This document shows, piece after piece, positions 1 through 8,492 of a stretch of DNA of 64,000 bases. The stretch spans positions 124,001 to 188,000 of the forward strand of contig CACKBZ010000002.1 of assembly GCA_902598525.1 (NCBI GenBank). The letters are read 5' to 3'. The first letter of the stretch is position 1. Each line of letters begins with the position of its first letter. Below the pieces are notes generated by a model, which had not been told where the DNA came from, did not search any database, and worked only from the letters and a program-made list of their open reading frames with translations. Source of the DNA: an uncultured Bacteroidota bacterium. GTDB taxonomy: Bacteria > Bacteroidota > Bacteroidia > Flavobacteriales > Flavobacteriaceae. The translations under genes were made by a program, and so were the position numbers.

Positions 1-1220
1 GCTTCGCTCCTTGTGAGCACCAATGAGTCTTTTGAAAAAACTTTTGCTGCGGCATTAACTCCTGACATCAATCCTTGTGCTGCAGCTTCTTCATAACCTG
101 TTGTTCCGTTAATTTGTCCAGCAAAAAATAAATTCTCTATAATTTTTGTTTCAAGTGTTAAGGTTAACTGAGTTGGGGGGAAGTAATCATACTCAATTGC
201 ATAACCTGGTCTGAAAAATTTTACATTTTCAAAACCTGGTATTTTTTTAATTGCTGAATATTGAACATCCTCAGGCATTGATGTAGAAAAACCGTTTACA
301 TATACCTCAACAGTATTAAGACCCTCAGGCTCAACAAAAATTTGATGACGATCTTTATCTGAAAACCTATGAATTTTATCTTCGATTGATGGACAGTATC
401 TTGGACCTGTGCTGTTAATTTTTCCGTTAAACATTGGCGATCTATCAAAAGAATCTGCCATAATATCGTGGACATCTGAATTTGTATAGGTTATATAACA
501 ACTCGTTTGATCTTCAAGAGGTTTAATCTCCTCAAGAAAACTAAATTTTGACGGCATTTCATCCCCTGGCTGTTCCTCCATTACGGAATAATCTAGAGAT
601 CGTCCATCTACTCTGGGTGGGGTACCTGTTTTCATCCTTCCTGAAACAAAACCATATGACTCAAGGTCAGATGTTATTCCTGAAGAAGACTTCTCTCCAA
701 CCCTTCCGCCTCCAAAGTTTTTTTCTCCAACATGGATTAATCCATTTAAAAAAGTACCGTTGGTTAAAATAACCGTTTTAGAAAAAATATTATTACCAAG
801 ACCTGTTTTAACCCCCTTAATTTTATTGTTTTCAACTATCAACCCAACTACCATGTCCTGATAAAAATCTAAATTAGGAGTCCTCTCTAGCATCTCCCTC
901 CATTTTAATGCAAATTGAGCTCTATCAGACTGAACTCTTGGGCTCCACATAGCTGGACCTTTGGATTTATTAAGCATCTTGAATTGAATCGCAGTTAAAT
1001 CAGAAACAACCCCACTATATCCTCCAAGTGCGTCAATTTCTCTCACAATCTGACCTTTGGCAATACCCCCCATAGCAGGATTACATGACATTTGGCCAAT
1101 GGTTTGAAGGTTCATTGTTACAAGAAGTGTCTTTGCTCCAAGATTTGCTGATGCGGCTGCAGCCTCTGCTCCCGCATGGCCACCCCCTACAACTATAACA
1201 TCATATTTAGATTCAAACAT
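1..1220 (-). CDS. mnmG: tRNA uridine-5-carboxymethylaminomethyl modification enzyme MnmG, C-terminus cut off by window edge
   Basis: This is the FAD-binding subunit that, with MnmE, modifies the wobble uridine of several tRNAs. It is absent from the ORF track because it runs off the left edge. Translating the minus strand from the ATG complementary to 1218-1220 gives MFESKYDVIVVGGGHAGAE, the family's dinucleotide-binding start, then QMSCNPAMGG and, near residue 277, GPRYCPSIEDK; these two segments carry the conserved cysteines of the family. About 406 residues are present of a usual 620 or so. It lies 3 bases downstream of the ybeY stop and is probably cotranscribed with it. The identification is secure; only the C-terminal helical domain is missing from view. 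Confidence 0.97.
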   Translation of the reverse strand, partial: MFESKYDVIVVGGGHAGAEAAAASANLGAKTLLVTMNLQTIGQMSCNPAMGGIAKGQIVREIDALGGYSGVVSDLTAIQFKMLNKSKGPAMWSPRVQSDRAQFALKWREMLERTPNLDFYQDMVVGLIVENNKIKGVKTGLGNNIFSKTVILTNGTFLNGLIHVGEKNFGGGRVGEKSSSGITSDLESYGFVSGRMKTGTPPRVDGRSLDYSVMEEQPGDEMPSKFSFLEEIKPLEDQTSCYITYTNSDVHDIMADSFDRSPMFNGKINSTGPRYCPSIEDKIHRFSDKDRHQIFVEPEGLNTVEVYVNGFSTSMPEDVQYSAIKKIPGFENVKFFRPGYAIEYDYFPPTQLTLTLETKIIENLFFAGQINGTTGYEEAAAQGLMSGVNAAAKVFSKDSLVLTRSE

Positions 1221-1223
1221 AAT

Positions 1224-1646
1224 TTATGTTTCACGTGAAACAGCAAAGATAAACTCTTCTTCTTTTTTTCTCATTATTGCCTTCTCCTCAAGCGTATTAT
1301 CTTTATAACCCATGCAATGTAACAAACCATGGGAAAGAAGTCTAAAAGACTCATTTTCAATGCTTTGCATGTTTTCAGAGGCATTTTTGATCATCATTTC
1401 ACTTGAAATAAAAACCTCTGCAATTATTGTTTTTGATTCAGAGTAATCAAACGTAATTATATCGGTATCGGTGTCATGATTTAAAAAATCTTTATTTAGA
1501 GAGGACATCTTCTCTGAATCGACAAAATTATACTCAAGTCTGTCAATTTTAAAGCCCTCTTCTGTTGCAAAATCAATTAGCTTTTGTGATACACGCTTAG
1601 TGTCAAAAAGCTTATTTTTTGCTCCATTTATTTTAATATCATGCAT
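1224..1646 (-). CDS. ybeY: Endoribonuclease YbeY (rRNA maturation factor)
   Basis: YbeY is a small metal-dependent RNase involved in 16S rRNA 3'-end maturation and ribosome quality control. The signature is SHGLLHCMGYKDN near the C-terminus. The usual family motif is HGxLHxxGYDH, so the third metal-ligand histidine is replaced here; a GYKD variant is, as far as I recall, common in Bacteroidota. The ORF track starts at a TTG at 1667, but a promoter -7 element (TATATTTG) lies inside that extension, so I start at the ATG at 1646 (MHDIKINGAK), giving 140 residues. The last codons (VSRET) are encoded by a perfect parS palindrome. mnmG follows directly. Confidence 0.93.
   Translation of the reverse strand: MHDIKINGAKNKLFDTKRVSQKLIDFATEEGFKIDRLEYNFVDSEKMSSLNKDFLNHDTDTDIITFDYSESKTIIAEVFISSEMMIKNASENMQSIENESFRLLSHGLLHCMGYKDNTLEEKAIMRKKEEEFIFAVSRET
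1227..1242. promoter_or_regulatory. parS: parS centromere-like site (ParB binding site)
   Basis: The 16 bases TGTTTCACGTGAAACA are a perfect palindrome and match exactly the canonical chromosomal parS sequence known from Bacillus subtilis and conserved across phyla. ParB loads there and organises the origin region for segregation. The site sits inside the 3' end of ybeY, encoding VSRET on the minus strand, and ends 7 bases before the mnmG start codon. Chromosomal parS sites normally cluster near the replication origin, so this places the window near oriC by inference. No parA or parB gene is present in the window. Confidence 0.93.
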
Positions 1647-1653
1647 AATTTGA

Positions 1654-1661
1654 CAAATATA
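1654..1661 (-). promoter_or_regulatory. Promoter -7 element of ybeY-mnmG
   Basis: TATATTTG on the minus strand matches the Bacteroidota -7 consensus TAnnTTTG and ends 7 bases before the chosen ybeY ATG, implying a very short or absent leader. No convincing -33 TTTG is seen at the usual distance, so the call rests on the -7 element and its position. Confidence 0.5.
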
Positions 1662-1704
1662 AATCAATTATAGGGTATAATTTCTAAAACGTTGAATATG
1701 GTGT

Positions 1705-1712
1705 TATATTTG
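1705..1712 (+). promoter_or_regulatory. Promoter -7 element of gltX
   Basis: TATATTTG matches TAnnTTTG and ends only 4 bases before the gltX ATG, so transcription would begin at or next to the start codon. It forms a divergent pair with the ybeY element about 45 bases away. No clear -33 element is visible. Confidence 0.5.
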
Positions 1713-1716
1713 AACT

Positions 1717-3165
1717 ATGAGAGAAAGAGCAAGGTTTGCGCCAAGTCCAACCGGCCCCTTACATATTGGAGGAGTAAGAACGGCTCTTTTTAATTATTTG
1801 ATAGCCAAAAAAAGCAAAGGCAAATTCATTTTAAGAATTGAAGACACTGACAGCAAGAGAACTGTCGATGGTGCTGAGAAACATATAATTGATTCTCTTG
1901 AATGGCTGGGCCTTCAGGTTGACGAAGGTCCTATTAGACAGAGTAACAGATCACAGCTTTATAAAAAACATGTAGACAAATTGTTAAAGCAAGGATATGC
2001 TTACTACGCATTTGACTCGCAAGAAGATCTAAATAGCGCTAGAGAGGCTGGGGGAATAGATTTTAAATACAATGTAAAAACAAGAATGAAGCTCAGTAAC
2101 TCTTTTACAGTGTCTGAAGAAGAAAGAAAAAAAAGAGTAGAAGAGGGTAGGTATGTGGTAAGGCTGGCTATTCCAGAAAATAAAAAAATATCTGCTTACG
2201 ATGAGATACGCGGAGAATTAAATTTTGATTCCAATGAACTAGAAGATAAAGTTATTCTTAAGTCTGATGGAATGCCAACCTATCATTTAGCAAATGTTGT
2301 TGACGATAATAATATGAAAATAACATCAGTGGTTAGAGGTGAAGAATGGCTCTCATCGCTTCCTGTTCATTATCTACTTTATGAGTTTTTTGGATGGAAG
2401 CCTCCTAAATTTTATCACCTCCCTTTAATTTTAAAAACTAGTGGAGCGGGGAAGCTTTCAAAAAGAGATGCAGACGAACAGGGGCACCCTATTTTTGCTG
2501 TTAAATGGGAAGACTCTGATGGATTTAAAGAACACGGTTTCATTCCTGAGGGTCTTAATAATTACCTGGCACTTCTGGGCTGGAGCAACAAAGAAGAAAA
2601 GGAGAAGTACACAATGGAAGAGCTGGTTAAGTCTTTTAATTATGAGGAAATAAACAAATCAGGAGCTCGTTTTGATTTTAAAAAAGCGCTATGGATTAAT
2701 CACCTGCACTTAAAAGATCTTGAATCTAAAAGAATATTAGATCTCTCTGAACAAACAAAAAAATTGTTGGTTGAAAGATATAGCGAGCCAGAAGCTATAG
2801 AGATTATTGAGTTAGTTAAAGAGAGATTAAACACCACCAAAGACATTGACAAAGAGCTTTCTGTTTTTATTAAGCAGCCTAAGGAAATTGATGTGTCAGC
2901 AATTGAAAAAATTAACAGAGAGGTAATCTTTAGTGTTTTAAATTTTTGTAAATTAAATAACGAGTTTATTAACAGTTCTTCGGAACTTAAAAATGAGCTT
3001 ATGAAGTTTGGAGCAGAAAACGATATTTCTTTTGGAAATATTATGAAAACGCTAAGACTTTCCTTGGTTGGGAGTCTTTCTGGACCTGATTTATTTAAGA
3101 TTATAGATTTTATTGGACCAGAGGAAACACTTCAAAGAATTGAAAACTTAATTAACAAAATTTAA
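1717..3165 (+). CDS. gltX: Glutamyl-tRNA synthetase
   Basis: This class I synthetase charges tRNA-Glu with glutamate. The N-terminus RFAPSPTGPLHIGGVRTALFN carries the HIGH-type signature (HIGG) and KLSKRDADE near residue 249 is the KMSKS loop. The length of 482 is close to the bacterial norm. The insertion segment around EQGHPIFAVKWED is typical of Bacteroidota GltX in my recollection. The ATG is preceded by a -7 promoter element ending 4 bases upstream. The SPFH gene follows after 2 bases, so the two are probably cotranscribed. A separate glnS nearby means glutaminyl-tRNA is made directly by GlnRS, so this enzyme need not mischarge tRNA-Gln. Confidence 0.98.
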   Translation: MRERARFAPSPTGPLHIGGVRTALFNYLIAKKSKGKFILRIEDTDSKRTVDGAEKHIIDSLEWLGLQVDEGPIRQSNRSQLYKKHVDKLLKQGYAYYAFDSQEDLNSAREAGGIDFKYNVKTRMKLSNSFTVSEEERKKRVEEGRYVVRLAIPENKKISAYDEIRGELNFDSNELEDKVILKSDGMPTYHLANVVDDNNMKITSVVRGEEWLSSLPVHYLLYEFFGWKPPKFYHLPLILKTSGAGKLSKRDADEQGHPIFAVKWEDSDGFKEHGFIPEGLNNYLALLGWSNKEEKEKYTMEELVKSFNYEEINKSGARFDFKKALWINHLHLKDLESKRILDLSEQTKKLLVERYSEPEAIEIIELVKERLNTTKDIDKELSVFIKQPKEIDVSAIEKINREVIFSVLNFCKLNNEFINSSSELKNELMKFGAENDISFGNIMKTLRLSLVGSLSGPDLFKIIDFIGPEETLQRIENLINKI

Positions 3166-3167
3166 CT

Positions 3168-4178
3168 ATGAGCATATTTACAACACCCTTGATAATATTA
3201 TTTCTTTTTTTCGTCCTTATCTCAACCGTCTTTATTGTAAGGCAACAATCGGCGGCAATCGTTGAGAGATTTGGTAAATTTCAATCTGTTAGAAAACCTG
3301 GAATTCAGGTTAAAATTCCTTTGGTTGATAGAATCGCTGGAAGACTAAGCTTGAAGGTTTTACAGCTTGATGTGGTTGTTGAAACGAAAACTAGTGATGA
3401 CGTGTTTGTTAAGCTTAAAGTTTCTGTTCAATATAGGGTGGTAGAATCAAAAGTTTTTGATGCCTTTTATAAACTAGACTTTCCACAAGACCAAATCACA
3501 TCATATGTGTTTGATTTAATTCGTTCACAGGTTCCAAAAATGAAGCTTGATGATGTTTTTTCAAAACAAGACGACATAGCTGTTGCTGTGAAACAATCAT
3601 TAGGAGACGCTATGGAAGAATATGGATACTTTATTGTTAAAGCACTTGTTACAGATATCGAACCGGACGCTGAGGTTAAAAGAGCAATGAACAGAATTAA
3701 TGCAGCTGATAGAGAAAAAACAGCTGCTCAATATGAAGGAGATGCTGCAAGAATTTTGATTGTAGAAAAGGCAAAAGCTGAAGCTGAAAGCAAAAGACTT
3801 CAGGGGCAAGGTATTGCAGACCAGAGAAGGGAAATAGCTAAAGGTATTGAGGACTCAGTTGGAACTTTAGGGTCGGTTGGGATAAACTCGCAAGAAGCTT
3901 CAGCATTAATAGTTGTTACACAACACTATGATACACTACAGTCAATTGGTGGGGAAACTAACTCTAATTTAATCCTTCTTCCTAATTCACCTCAAGCTGG
4001 AAGCACAATGCTAAATGATATGGTTGCTGCTTTTACAGCTAGTAGCAAAATTGGGGAGGCAATGCAAAAAGAAAACATAAAGTCTGCTAAGAATGATATG
4101 GGGGAAGTTAAGCAAGAACCCCCTCAGTTTGATGATCCTCCTGTAGACAATTTTGAAGGTGAGGATGAGCTAGTTTAA
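3168..4178 (+). CDS. SPFH/Band 7 (stomatin/prohibitin-like) membrane protein
   Basis: The N-terminus has one membrane anchor (residues about 5-24, IFTTPLIILFLFFVLISTVFIV) followed directly by a Band 7 domain (RQQSAAIVERFGKFQSVRKPGIQ and PLVDRIAGRLSLKVLQLDV). Next comes a charged, alanine- and glutamate-rich helix at about 185-230 (AEAESKRLQGQG), the usual coiled coil that lets these proteins form large rings at the membrane. The acidic tail from about 300 is low complexity. Family members scaffold membrane microdomains or modulate membrane proteases, but no specific partner is visible here; no nfeD-type gene lies beside it. It is 2 bases downstream of gltX and ends exactly at the convergent glnS stop. 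Confidence 0.93.
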   Translation: MSIFTTPLIILFLFFVLISTVFIVRQQSAAIVERFGKFQSVRKPGIQVKIPLVDRIAGRLSLKVLQLDVVVETKTSDDVFVKLKVSVQYRVVESKVFDAFYKLDFPQDQITSYVFDLIRSQVPKMKLDDVFSKQDDIAVAVKQSLGDAMEEYGYFIVKALVTDIEPDAEVKRAMNRINAADREKTAAQYEGDAARILIVEKAKAEAESKRLQGQGIADQRREIAKGIEDSVGTLGSVGINSQEASALIVVTQHYDTLQSIGGETNSNLILLPNSPQAGSTMLNDMVAAFTASSKIGEAMQKENIKSAKNDMGEVKQEPPQFDDPPVDNFEGEDELV

Positions 4179-5831
4179 CTATTTCTTCCATCCATCTCTT
4201 AACCCTACTGTTTTGTTAAACTCTAGGGTTTTTTTATTGTTAGTTCTAACGAAATATCCTAATCTTTGAAACTGGAAGTGGTCTCCGTCTTTTGCACTAG
4301 CAAGATAAGGCTCTACTTTTGCGCTTTTTATTTCTAAGGAGTTTTCGTTAACCTCGCTTAAAAGATCTTGAGATTTTCCTGGCTCAGCAACCTTAAAAAG
4401 TCTATCGTAAATATTTATAGTTGCTTCCACAGCCGTTTCTGCAGAAACCCAATGAATGGTAGCCTTTACCTTTCTATTGCTCTCTTCTGTATTTGTTCCG
4501 CTTTTACTTTTTTCATCATACTCACACTCAACTTCCGTAATTTGACCTTTTTCGTTTTTGATGATGTTTTTTGCTTTAATTATATATGCATTTTTAAGCC
4601 TTACTTCCTCTCCAAGTGAAAGCCTAAAGAAACCTTCTTCTGGATTTTCTTGAAAATCTTCTCTTTCGATGTAAATGTTCTTTGAAAACAAAACCTCTCT
4701 TTTTCCTTGACCTGGCTTTTGGGGGTTTATATCAAAGTTTACGTTCTCCTCTTTATTTTCCTTGTAGTTTATAATTGAGATTTTTAAAGGGTCTAAAACA
4801 GCCATAGCTCTTGGCGCCTCCTCATTCAAGTGTGTCCTTACACAAAACTCTAATAAAGAAACGTCAATTACGTTTTCTCTTTTTGAAATTCCAACTGTTA
4901 AAGCAAATGATTTTAAAGATTCTGGGGTGTAGCCTCTGTTTCTTAAGCCAGAAATTGTTGGCATTCTTGGGTCATCCCAACCATCAACAACCCCCTCTTC
5001 TACAAGTTTTGCAAGGTTCCGTTTGCTTGTTATGGTATAAGACAGGTTAAGCCTTGAAAACTCTCTTTGTTTTGGTCTAATCCCCTCTAAAGGACTAATG
5101 GAGTCTAAAAACCAATCGTAGAGCTCGCGGTGTGGCTCAAATTCAAGAGTACATAATGAGTGTGATACCTGTTCTATGTAATCTGACTCTCCGTGTGTCC
5201 AATCATACATAGGGTATATCTTCCATCTGTCTCCTGTTCTATGGTGGTTTGAATCCATTACTCTATAAATAACCGGATCTCTCATTAACATGTTTGGTGA
5301 AGACATGTTAATTTTTGCTCTTAATACATGATCTCCTTGTTTGTGTTCTCCATTGTACATTTCTTTAAAGACCTTAAGACTTTCTTCTTTGTCCCTATCC
5401 CTATAGGGGCTTGCTTTTCCTTCTTTTGTTGGGGTCCCTTTTTGGTTTGCTATATCCTTAGATGATTGCGAGTCAATGTAAGCAAGATCTTTTTCTATAA
5501 GCACAAGCGCCCAATTATAAAGCTGTTCAAAATAATCAGAAGCATAGCACTCTTTATTCCACTTATACCCAAGCCAAAGAATATCATTTTTGATAGCATC
5601 AACATACTCTTTTGCCTCTTTTTCTGGGTTTGTATCATCAAACCTGAGGTTTACCGGGGCTCCGTATTTTTCTCCAAGATTAAAGTTTAAACAAATTGCT
5701 TTAAGATGGCCGATGTGAAGATAACCGTTTGGCTCTGGAGGAAACCTAAACCTTAGGTCGTCTTTTTTAAACCCCCTAGAAATATCTCCGTCTATAATTT
5801 GCTCTATAAAGTTTGGGCCTTTTTTCTTCAC
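4179..5831 (-). CDS. glnS: Glutaminyl-tRNA synthetase
   Basis: The class I synthetase signature is PEPNGYLHIGHLKAICLN (HIGH) at about residues 32-49, with VDGWDDPRMPTISGLRNRGY and the KMSKS-equivalent TITSKRNLAKLV at about 270. The 550-residue length fits GlnRS (about 550) better than GluRS, and the C-terminal half resembles the GlnRS beta-barrel anticodon-binding domains. It attaches glutamine to tRNA-Gln, so the organism does not depend on the GatCAB transamidation route for this tRNA. It is convergent with the SPFH gene, with no intergenic bases, and divergent from folB. Confidence 0.97.
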   Translation of the reverse strand: MKKKGPNFIEQIIDGDISRGFKKDDLRFRFPPEPNGYLHIGHLKAICLNFNLGEKYGAPVNLRFDDTNPEKEAKEYVDAIKNDILWLGYKWNKECYASDYFEQLYNWALVLIEKDLAYIDSQSSKDIANQKGTPTKEGKASPYRDRDKEESLKVFKEMYNGEHKQGDHVLRAKINMSSPNMLMRDPVIYRVMDSNHHRTGDRWKIYPMYDWTHGESDYIEQVSHSLCTLEFEPHRELYDWFLDSISPLEGIRPKQREFSRLNLSYTITSKRNLAKLVEEGVVDGWDDPRMPTISGLRNRGYTPESLKSFALTVGISKRENVIDVSLLEFCVRTHLNEEAPRAMAVLDPLKISIINYKENKEENVNFDINPQKPGQGKREVLFSKNIYIEREDFQENPEEGFFRLSLGEEVRLKNAYIIKAKNIIKNEKGQITEVECEYDEKSKSGTNTEESNRKVKATIHWVSAETAVEATINIYDRLFKVAEPGKSQDLLSEVNENSLEIKSAKVEPYLASAKDGDHFQFQRLGYFVRTNNKKTLEFNKTVGLRDGWKK

Positions 5832-5894
5832 TTTTTCAAAGATATTGAAAAGGTTGATAGATTGTTTGCTTGGTTTTATATCTTTGGAAATATT

Positions 5895-6245
5895 TTGTCA
5901 AAAATATCTGTAAATAACGCTTGGTTTTATTCTTACCACGGTTGTCTTAGTGAAGAAACGATTGTTGGCGGGGAGTACTTGGTTAATGCCTCAGTAGAGC
6001 TTGACACTTCGAAAGCAGAATCAAATGATAGTCTTGAAAACACAGTTGACTATGTTGGTGTTTACAACGCGATAAAGAAAGAAATGGACACTCCCTCCAA
6101 ATTATTAGAGGTTGTTATGGAAAGGATTATTTCTTCTATAAATAAGCTCGACAAAAACATTGTCTCTGTTGATGTGAGTATTAAAAAAGTCAACCCTCCT
6201 ATTGGTGGCTGTGTAGATTCTGTAGAATTAAGAAAAAAAGTTTAA
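5895..6245 (+). CDS. folB: Dihydroneopterin aldolase
   Basis: FolB converts dihydroneopterin to hydroxymethyldihydropterin in folate synthesis. Recognisable parts are KISVNNAWFYSYHGCLSEE at the start, the conserved ENTVDYVGVYN segment, and VSIKKVNPPIGG at the C-terminus. The ORF track starts at 5799, inside the glnS 5' end, with an unrelated hydrophobic extension. The family normally begins right before KISVNNA, so I choose the TTG at 5895, giving 116 residues, close to the usual length of about 118. A TTG start is an inference from length and homology. tRNA-Cys follows after 26 bases. Confidence 0.9.
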   Translation: MSKISVNNAWFYSYHGCLSEETIVGGEYLVNASVELDTSKAESNDSLENTVDYVGVYNAIKKEMDTPSKLLEVVMERIISSINKLDKNIVSVDVSIKKVNPPIGGCVDSVELRKKV

Positions 6246-6271
6246 TCTTTTTTCTATTTTTGCAGACTAAT

Positions 6272-6342
6272 GGCATTGTGGCCGAGTGGCTAGGCGGAGC
6301 TCTGCAAAAGCTTTTACAGCGGTTCGAATCCGCTCGATGCCT
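6272..6342 (+). tRNA. tRNA-Cys (anticodon GCA)
   Basis: A complete cloverleaf of 71 bases can be folded by eye: acceptor GGCATTG/CGATGCC, a D arm with GCC/GGC, anticodon stem GAGCT/AGCTT around loop CTGCAAA (anticodon GCA, 6304-6306), and T arm AGCGG-TTCGAAT-CCGCT. The discriminator base is U, as expected for tRNA-Cys. CCA is not encoded. A TATTTTTG element (6255-6262), matching TAnnTTTG, lies 9 bases upstream and is the likely promoter. Its last base is shared with the stop codon of the convergent rnr gene. Confidence 0.95.
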
Positions 6343-8492
6343 CAAGTTAGTATTTGGAAGTCTAGTCTTCTTTTTACTTGATCGGCTTTTATCAACATTA
6401 CTCTTGTTTTGTCGCCAAGCTGATATTTCTTTCCTGTTTTCTCTCCTACAAACTGGTGATTTTTTTCATCATGAACATAGAAGTCGCCTGGTAGGTCTTT
6501 TGCTTTAACCAACCCCTCACATTTGTTCTCTACAACCTCAACAAACACCCCCCTTGCTGTTACTCCAGAAATAACTGATTCAAAAATTTTTCCTTCTTTA
6601 TCAAGCATATATTTAATCTGCATTAGTTTTACAGAGTCCCTCTCTGCTTTGGTGGCGAGTATTTCCATGTGGGTTGAATGATTACAAAGTGTTTCCAGTT
6701 CATCCGTGCTTATTTTATCATTTTTCAATTCTGCCTCTATGAGTCTATGAACCAGAACATCTGGATATCTTCTAATTGGCGAAGTGAAGTGTGTGTAGTT
6801 GTCGAACGCTAGACCATAATGGCCTATATTTTTTGTTGTGTACTCTGCCTTGCTCATGCTTCTTATCATTAGTGTGTCTATAAGGTTTTGTTCATTTTTT
6901 CCAAATGTGTTTTCTAAAAGTGTGTTTAGGGAATCATTCAGACTGTTCTTATTTAGTTCAAGATTATATCCCAGCCTTTTCACAACCGTTTGCAGGTTTT
7001 TTAGCTTTTCTTCATCTGGTTGATCGTGTACCCTATAAACAAACCTTTCTTTTCCTTTTTTCATTTTTTCTGCCACCCTCTTGTTTGCAAGAAGCATAAA
7101 CTCCTCTATTAATTTGTTTGCGCTTTTTGCTGTTTTAAATACTACTTCTTTGGGGTTGTTTTTTTCGTCTAGCTTAAATTTTATTTCCGACTTATCAAAA
7201 ATAATTGCTCCGTTATTTATTCTTTTTTTTCTTATTGTTTTTGCGACCTGGTTTAGTGTTGTTATCGCATCCACCAAGTTGTTTGTTACTTTTTTTTCTT
7301 TATTTAAAATTGTTTTTTCTTTTGGAATTATTCTCTCTTCGTTTTCAATAATGTGCTGAGCTTCTTCATAGGAAAGCCTGTAGTTAGATTCTGTTATTGT
7401 TTTACCAAACCACTCTTCTAATACCTGTCCATTTTTTTTCATTACAAAAACCGCTGAGAAAGTTAATTTTTCTTCATTTGGCCTAAGCGAGCAAAGGTTG
7501 TTTGAGAGTGTTTCTGGTAACATAGGAATAACTCTGTCAACCAAATAAACAGATGTAGCTCTTTTTTGTGCTTCTTCATCTATTATGCTTCCCGGGGCAA
7601 CATAATGCGAAACGTCTGCTATATGAACCCCTATCTCAAACCTGTCCTTGTCTATTTTTTTAAAAGATATTGCGTCATCATAGTCCTTTGCGTCAACTGG
7701 GTCTATGGTAAAGGTCATTTCCTTTCTCATATCTCTTCTTTTCTTTTCTTCTTCTTTTGATATTTTTTTATCTATTTTTTTTGCCTCTTTCTCTACTTCT
7801 TCTTCAAACTCTGGCGACAATCCATACTCATATAAAATAGAATAAGCATCTAATGAGTCGCTGTCAAACCCAAATGTTTTAACTATTTTTCCTTCTGGTG
7901 AGTTGTTTGATTTTTCCCATTTTTTTATTTCTACCGCTACTGTTTCTCCTGTTTTATAGTTTTTCATTTCCTCTTTTTCAATAAAAAAATCTGTATACAT
8001 TCTTGAATTTCTTGTGTTTACAAAGCCATAGTCTTTGTTTTTTTCAAATACTCCTACAAAAACCGTCTTGTTTCTTTTTAAAACATTTATAACTTTTCCT
8101 TCGTATCTGTTCTTATATTTCTTTTCTCCTACCAAAACTTCCACCTTATCTCCATGTAGCCCTTTGTTAAGGTGCCTGTTTTCTACCATTACATCATCAT
8201 CTAACTCTTCACAAATAACGTACCCTCTTCCTGTGCTTGTTATCTCTAAAACTCCTTCCGCAACTTCACCCAGAACCGCAGGTGCAACGAACTTTCCTCT
8301 CCCTACTTTAATTATTTTTTCTTTTTTTAAGAGGATGTTTAAAATTTTTATAATGTCATTTCTTCCTTTTGTATCATTAACTCCTAAAGAAAAGGCAATT
8401 TGTTTATAATTGAATTCTTTTAAATTAGGGGACGAAATAAGTGAAGATATTTTTCTTTCTAATCCTTTTAATTCTTTCTTCTTTTTACTCAT
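6342..8492 (-). CDS. rnr: Ribonuclease R (exoribonuclease II family)
   Basis: This 3'-5' exoribonuclease degrades structured RNA and takes part in rRNA and tmRNA quality control. Domains in order are an N-terminal winged-helix region (FNYKQIAFSLG), cold-shock/OB folds, the RNB catalytic domain with FTIDPVDAKDYDDAISFKK (the conserved aspartates of the metal site), SPIRRYPDVLVHRLIE, and a C-terminal S1 domain (VISGVTARGVFVEVVENKCEG). The length of 716 is usual for Bacteroidota RNase R. It has a -7 element TATATTTG on the minus strand (8506-8513) 13 bases upstream. Its third codon positions are A-rich, the opposite of lepA on the same strand further right. Confidence 0.96.
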   Translation of the reverse strand: MSKKKKELKGLERKISSLISSPNLKEFNYKQIAFSLGVNDTKGRNDIIKILNILLKKEKIIKVGRGKFVAPAVLGEVAEGVLEITSTGRGYVICEELDDDVMVENRHLNKGLHGDKVEVLVGEKKYKNRYEGKVINVLKRNKTVFVGVFEKNKDYGFVNTRNSRMYTDFFIEKEEMKNYKTGETVAVEIKKWEKSNNSPEGKIVKTFGFDSDSLDAYSILYEYGLSPEFEEEVEKEAKKIDKKISKEEEKKRRDMRKEMTFTIDPVDAKDYDDAISFKKIDKDRFEIGVHIADVSHYVAPGSIIDEEAQKRATSVYLVDRVIPMLPETLSNNLCSLRPNEEKLTFSAVFVMKKNGQVLEEWFGKTITESNYRLSYEEAQHIIENEERIIPKEKTILNKEKKVTNNLVDAITTLNQVAKTIRKKRINNGAIIFDKSEIKFKLDEKNNPKEVVFKTAKSANKLIEEFMLLANKRVAEKMKKGKERFVYRVHDQPDEEKLKNLQTVVKRLGYNLELNKNSLNDSLNTLLENTFGKNEQNLIDTLMIRSMSKAEYTTKNIGHYGLAFDNYTHFTSPIRRYPDVLVHRLIEAELKNDKISTDELETLCNHSTHMEILATKAERDSVKLMQIKYMLDKEGKIFESVISGVTARGVFVEVVENKCEGLVKAKDLPGDFYVHDEKNHQFVGEKTGKKYQLGDKTRVMLIKADQVKRRLDFQILT

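Noticed and set aside
548-772. 74-residue plus-strand ORF at the left edge
   Set aside because: It is the antisense of mnmG, which is clearly coding on the minus strand.
4368-8409. Many ORF-track entries opposite glnS and rnr (4368, 4811, 5466, 6260, 6838, 7081, 8035 and others)
   Set aside because: They are antisense shadows of confident genes, with odd composition and no family pattern; likewise the short ORFs opposite lepA, accC, recJ, uvrC and ileS.
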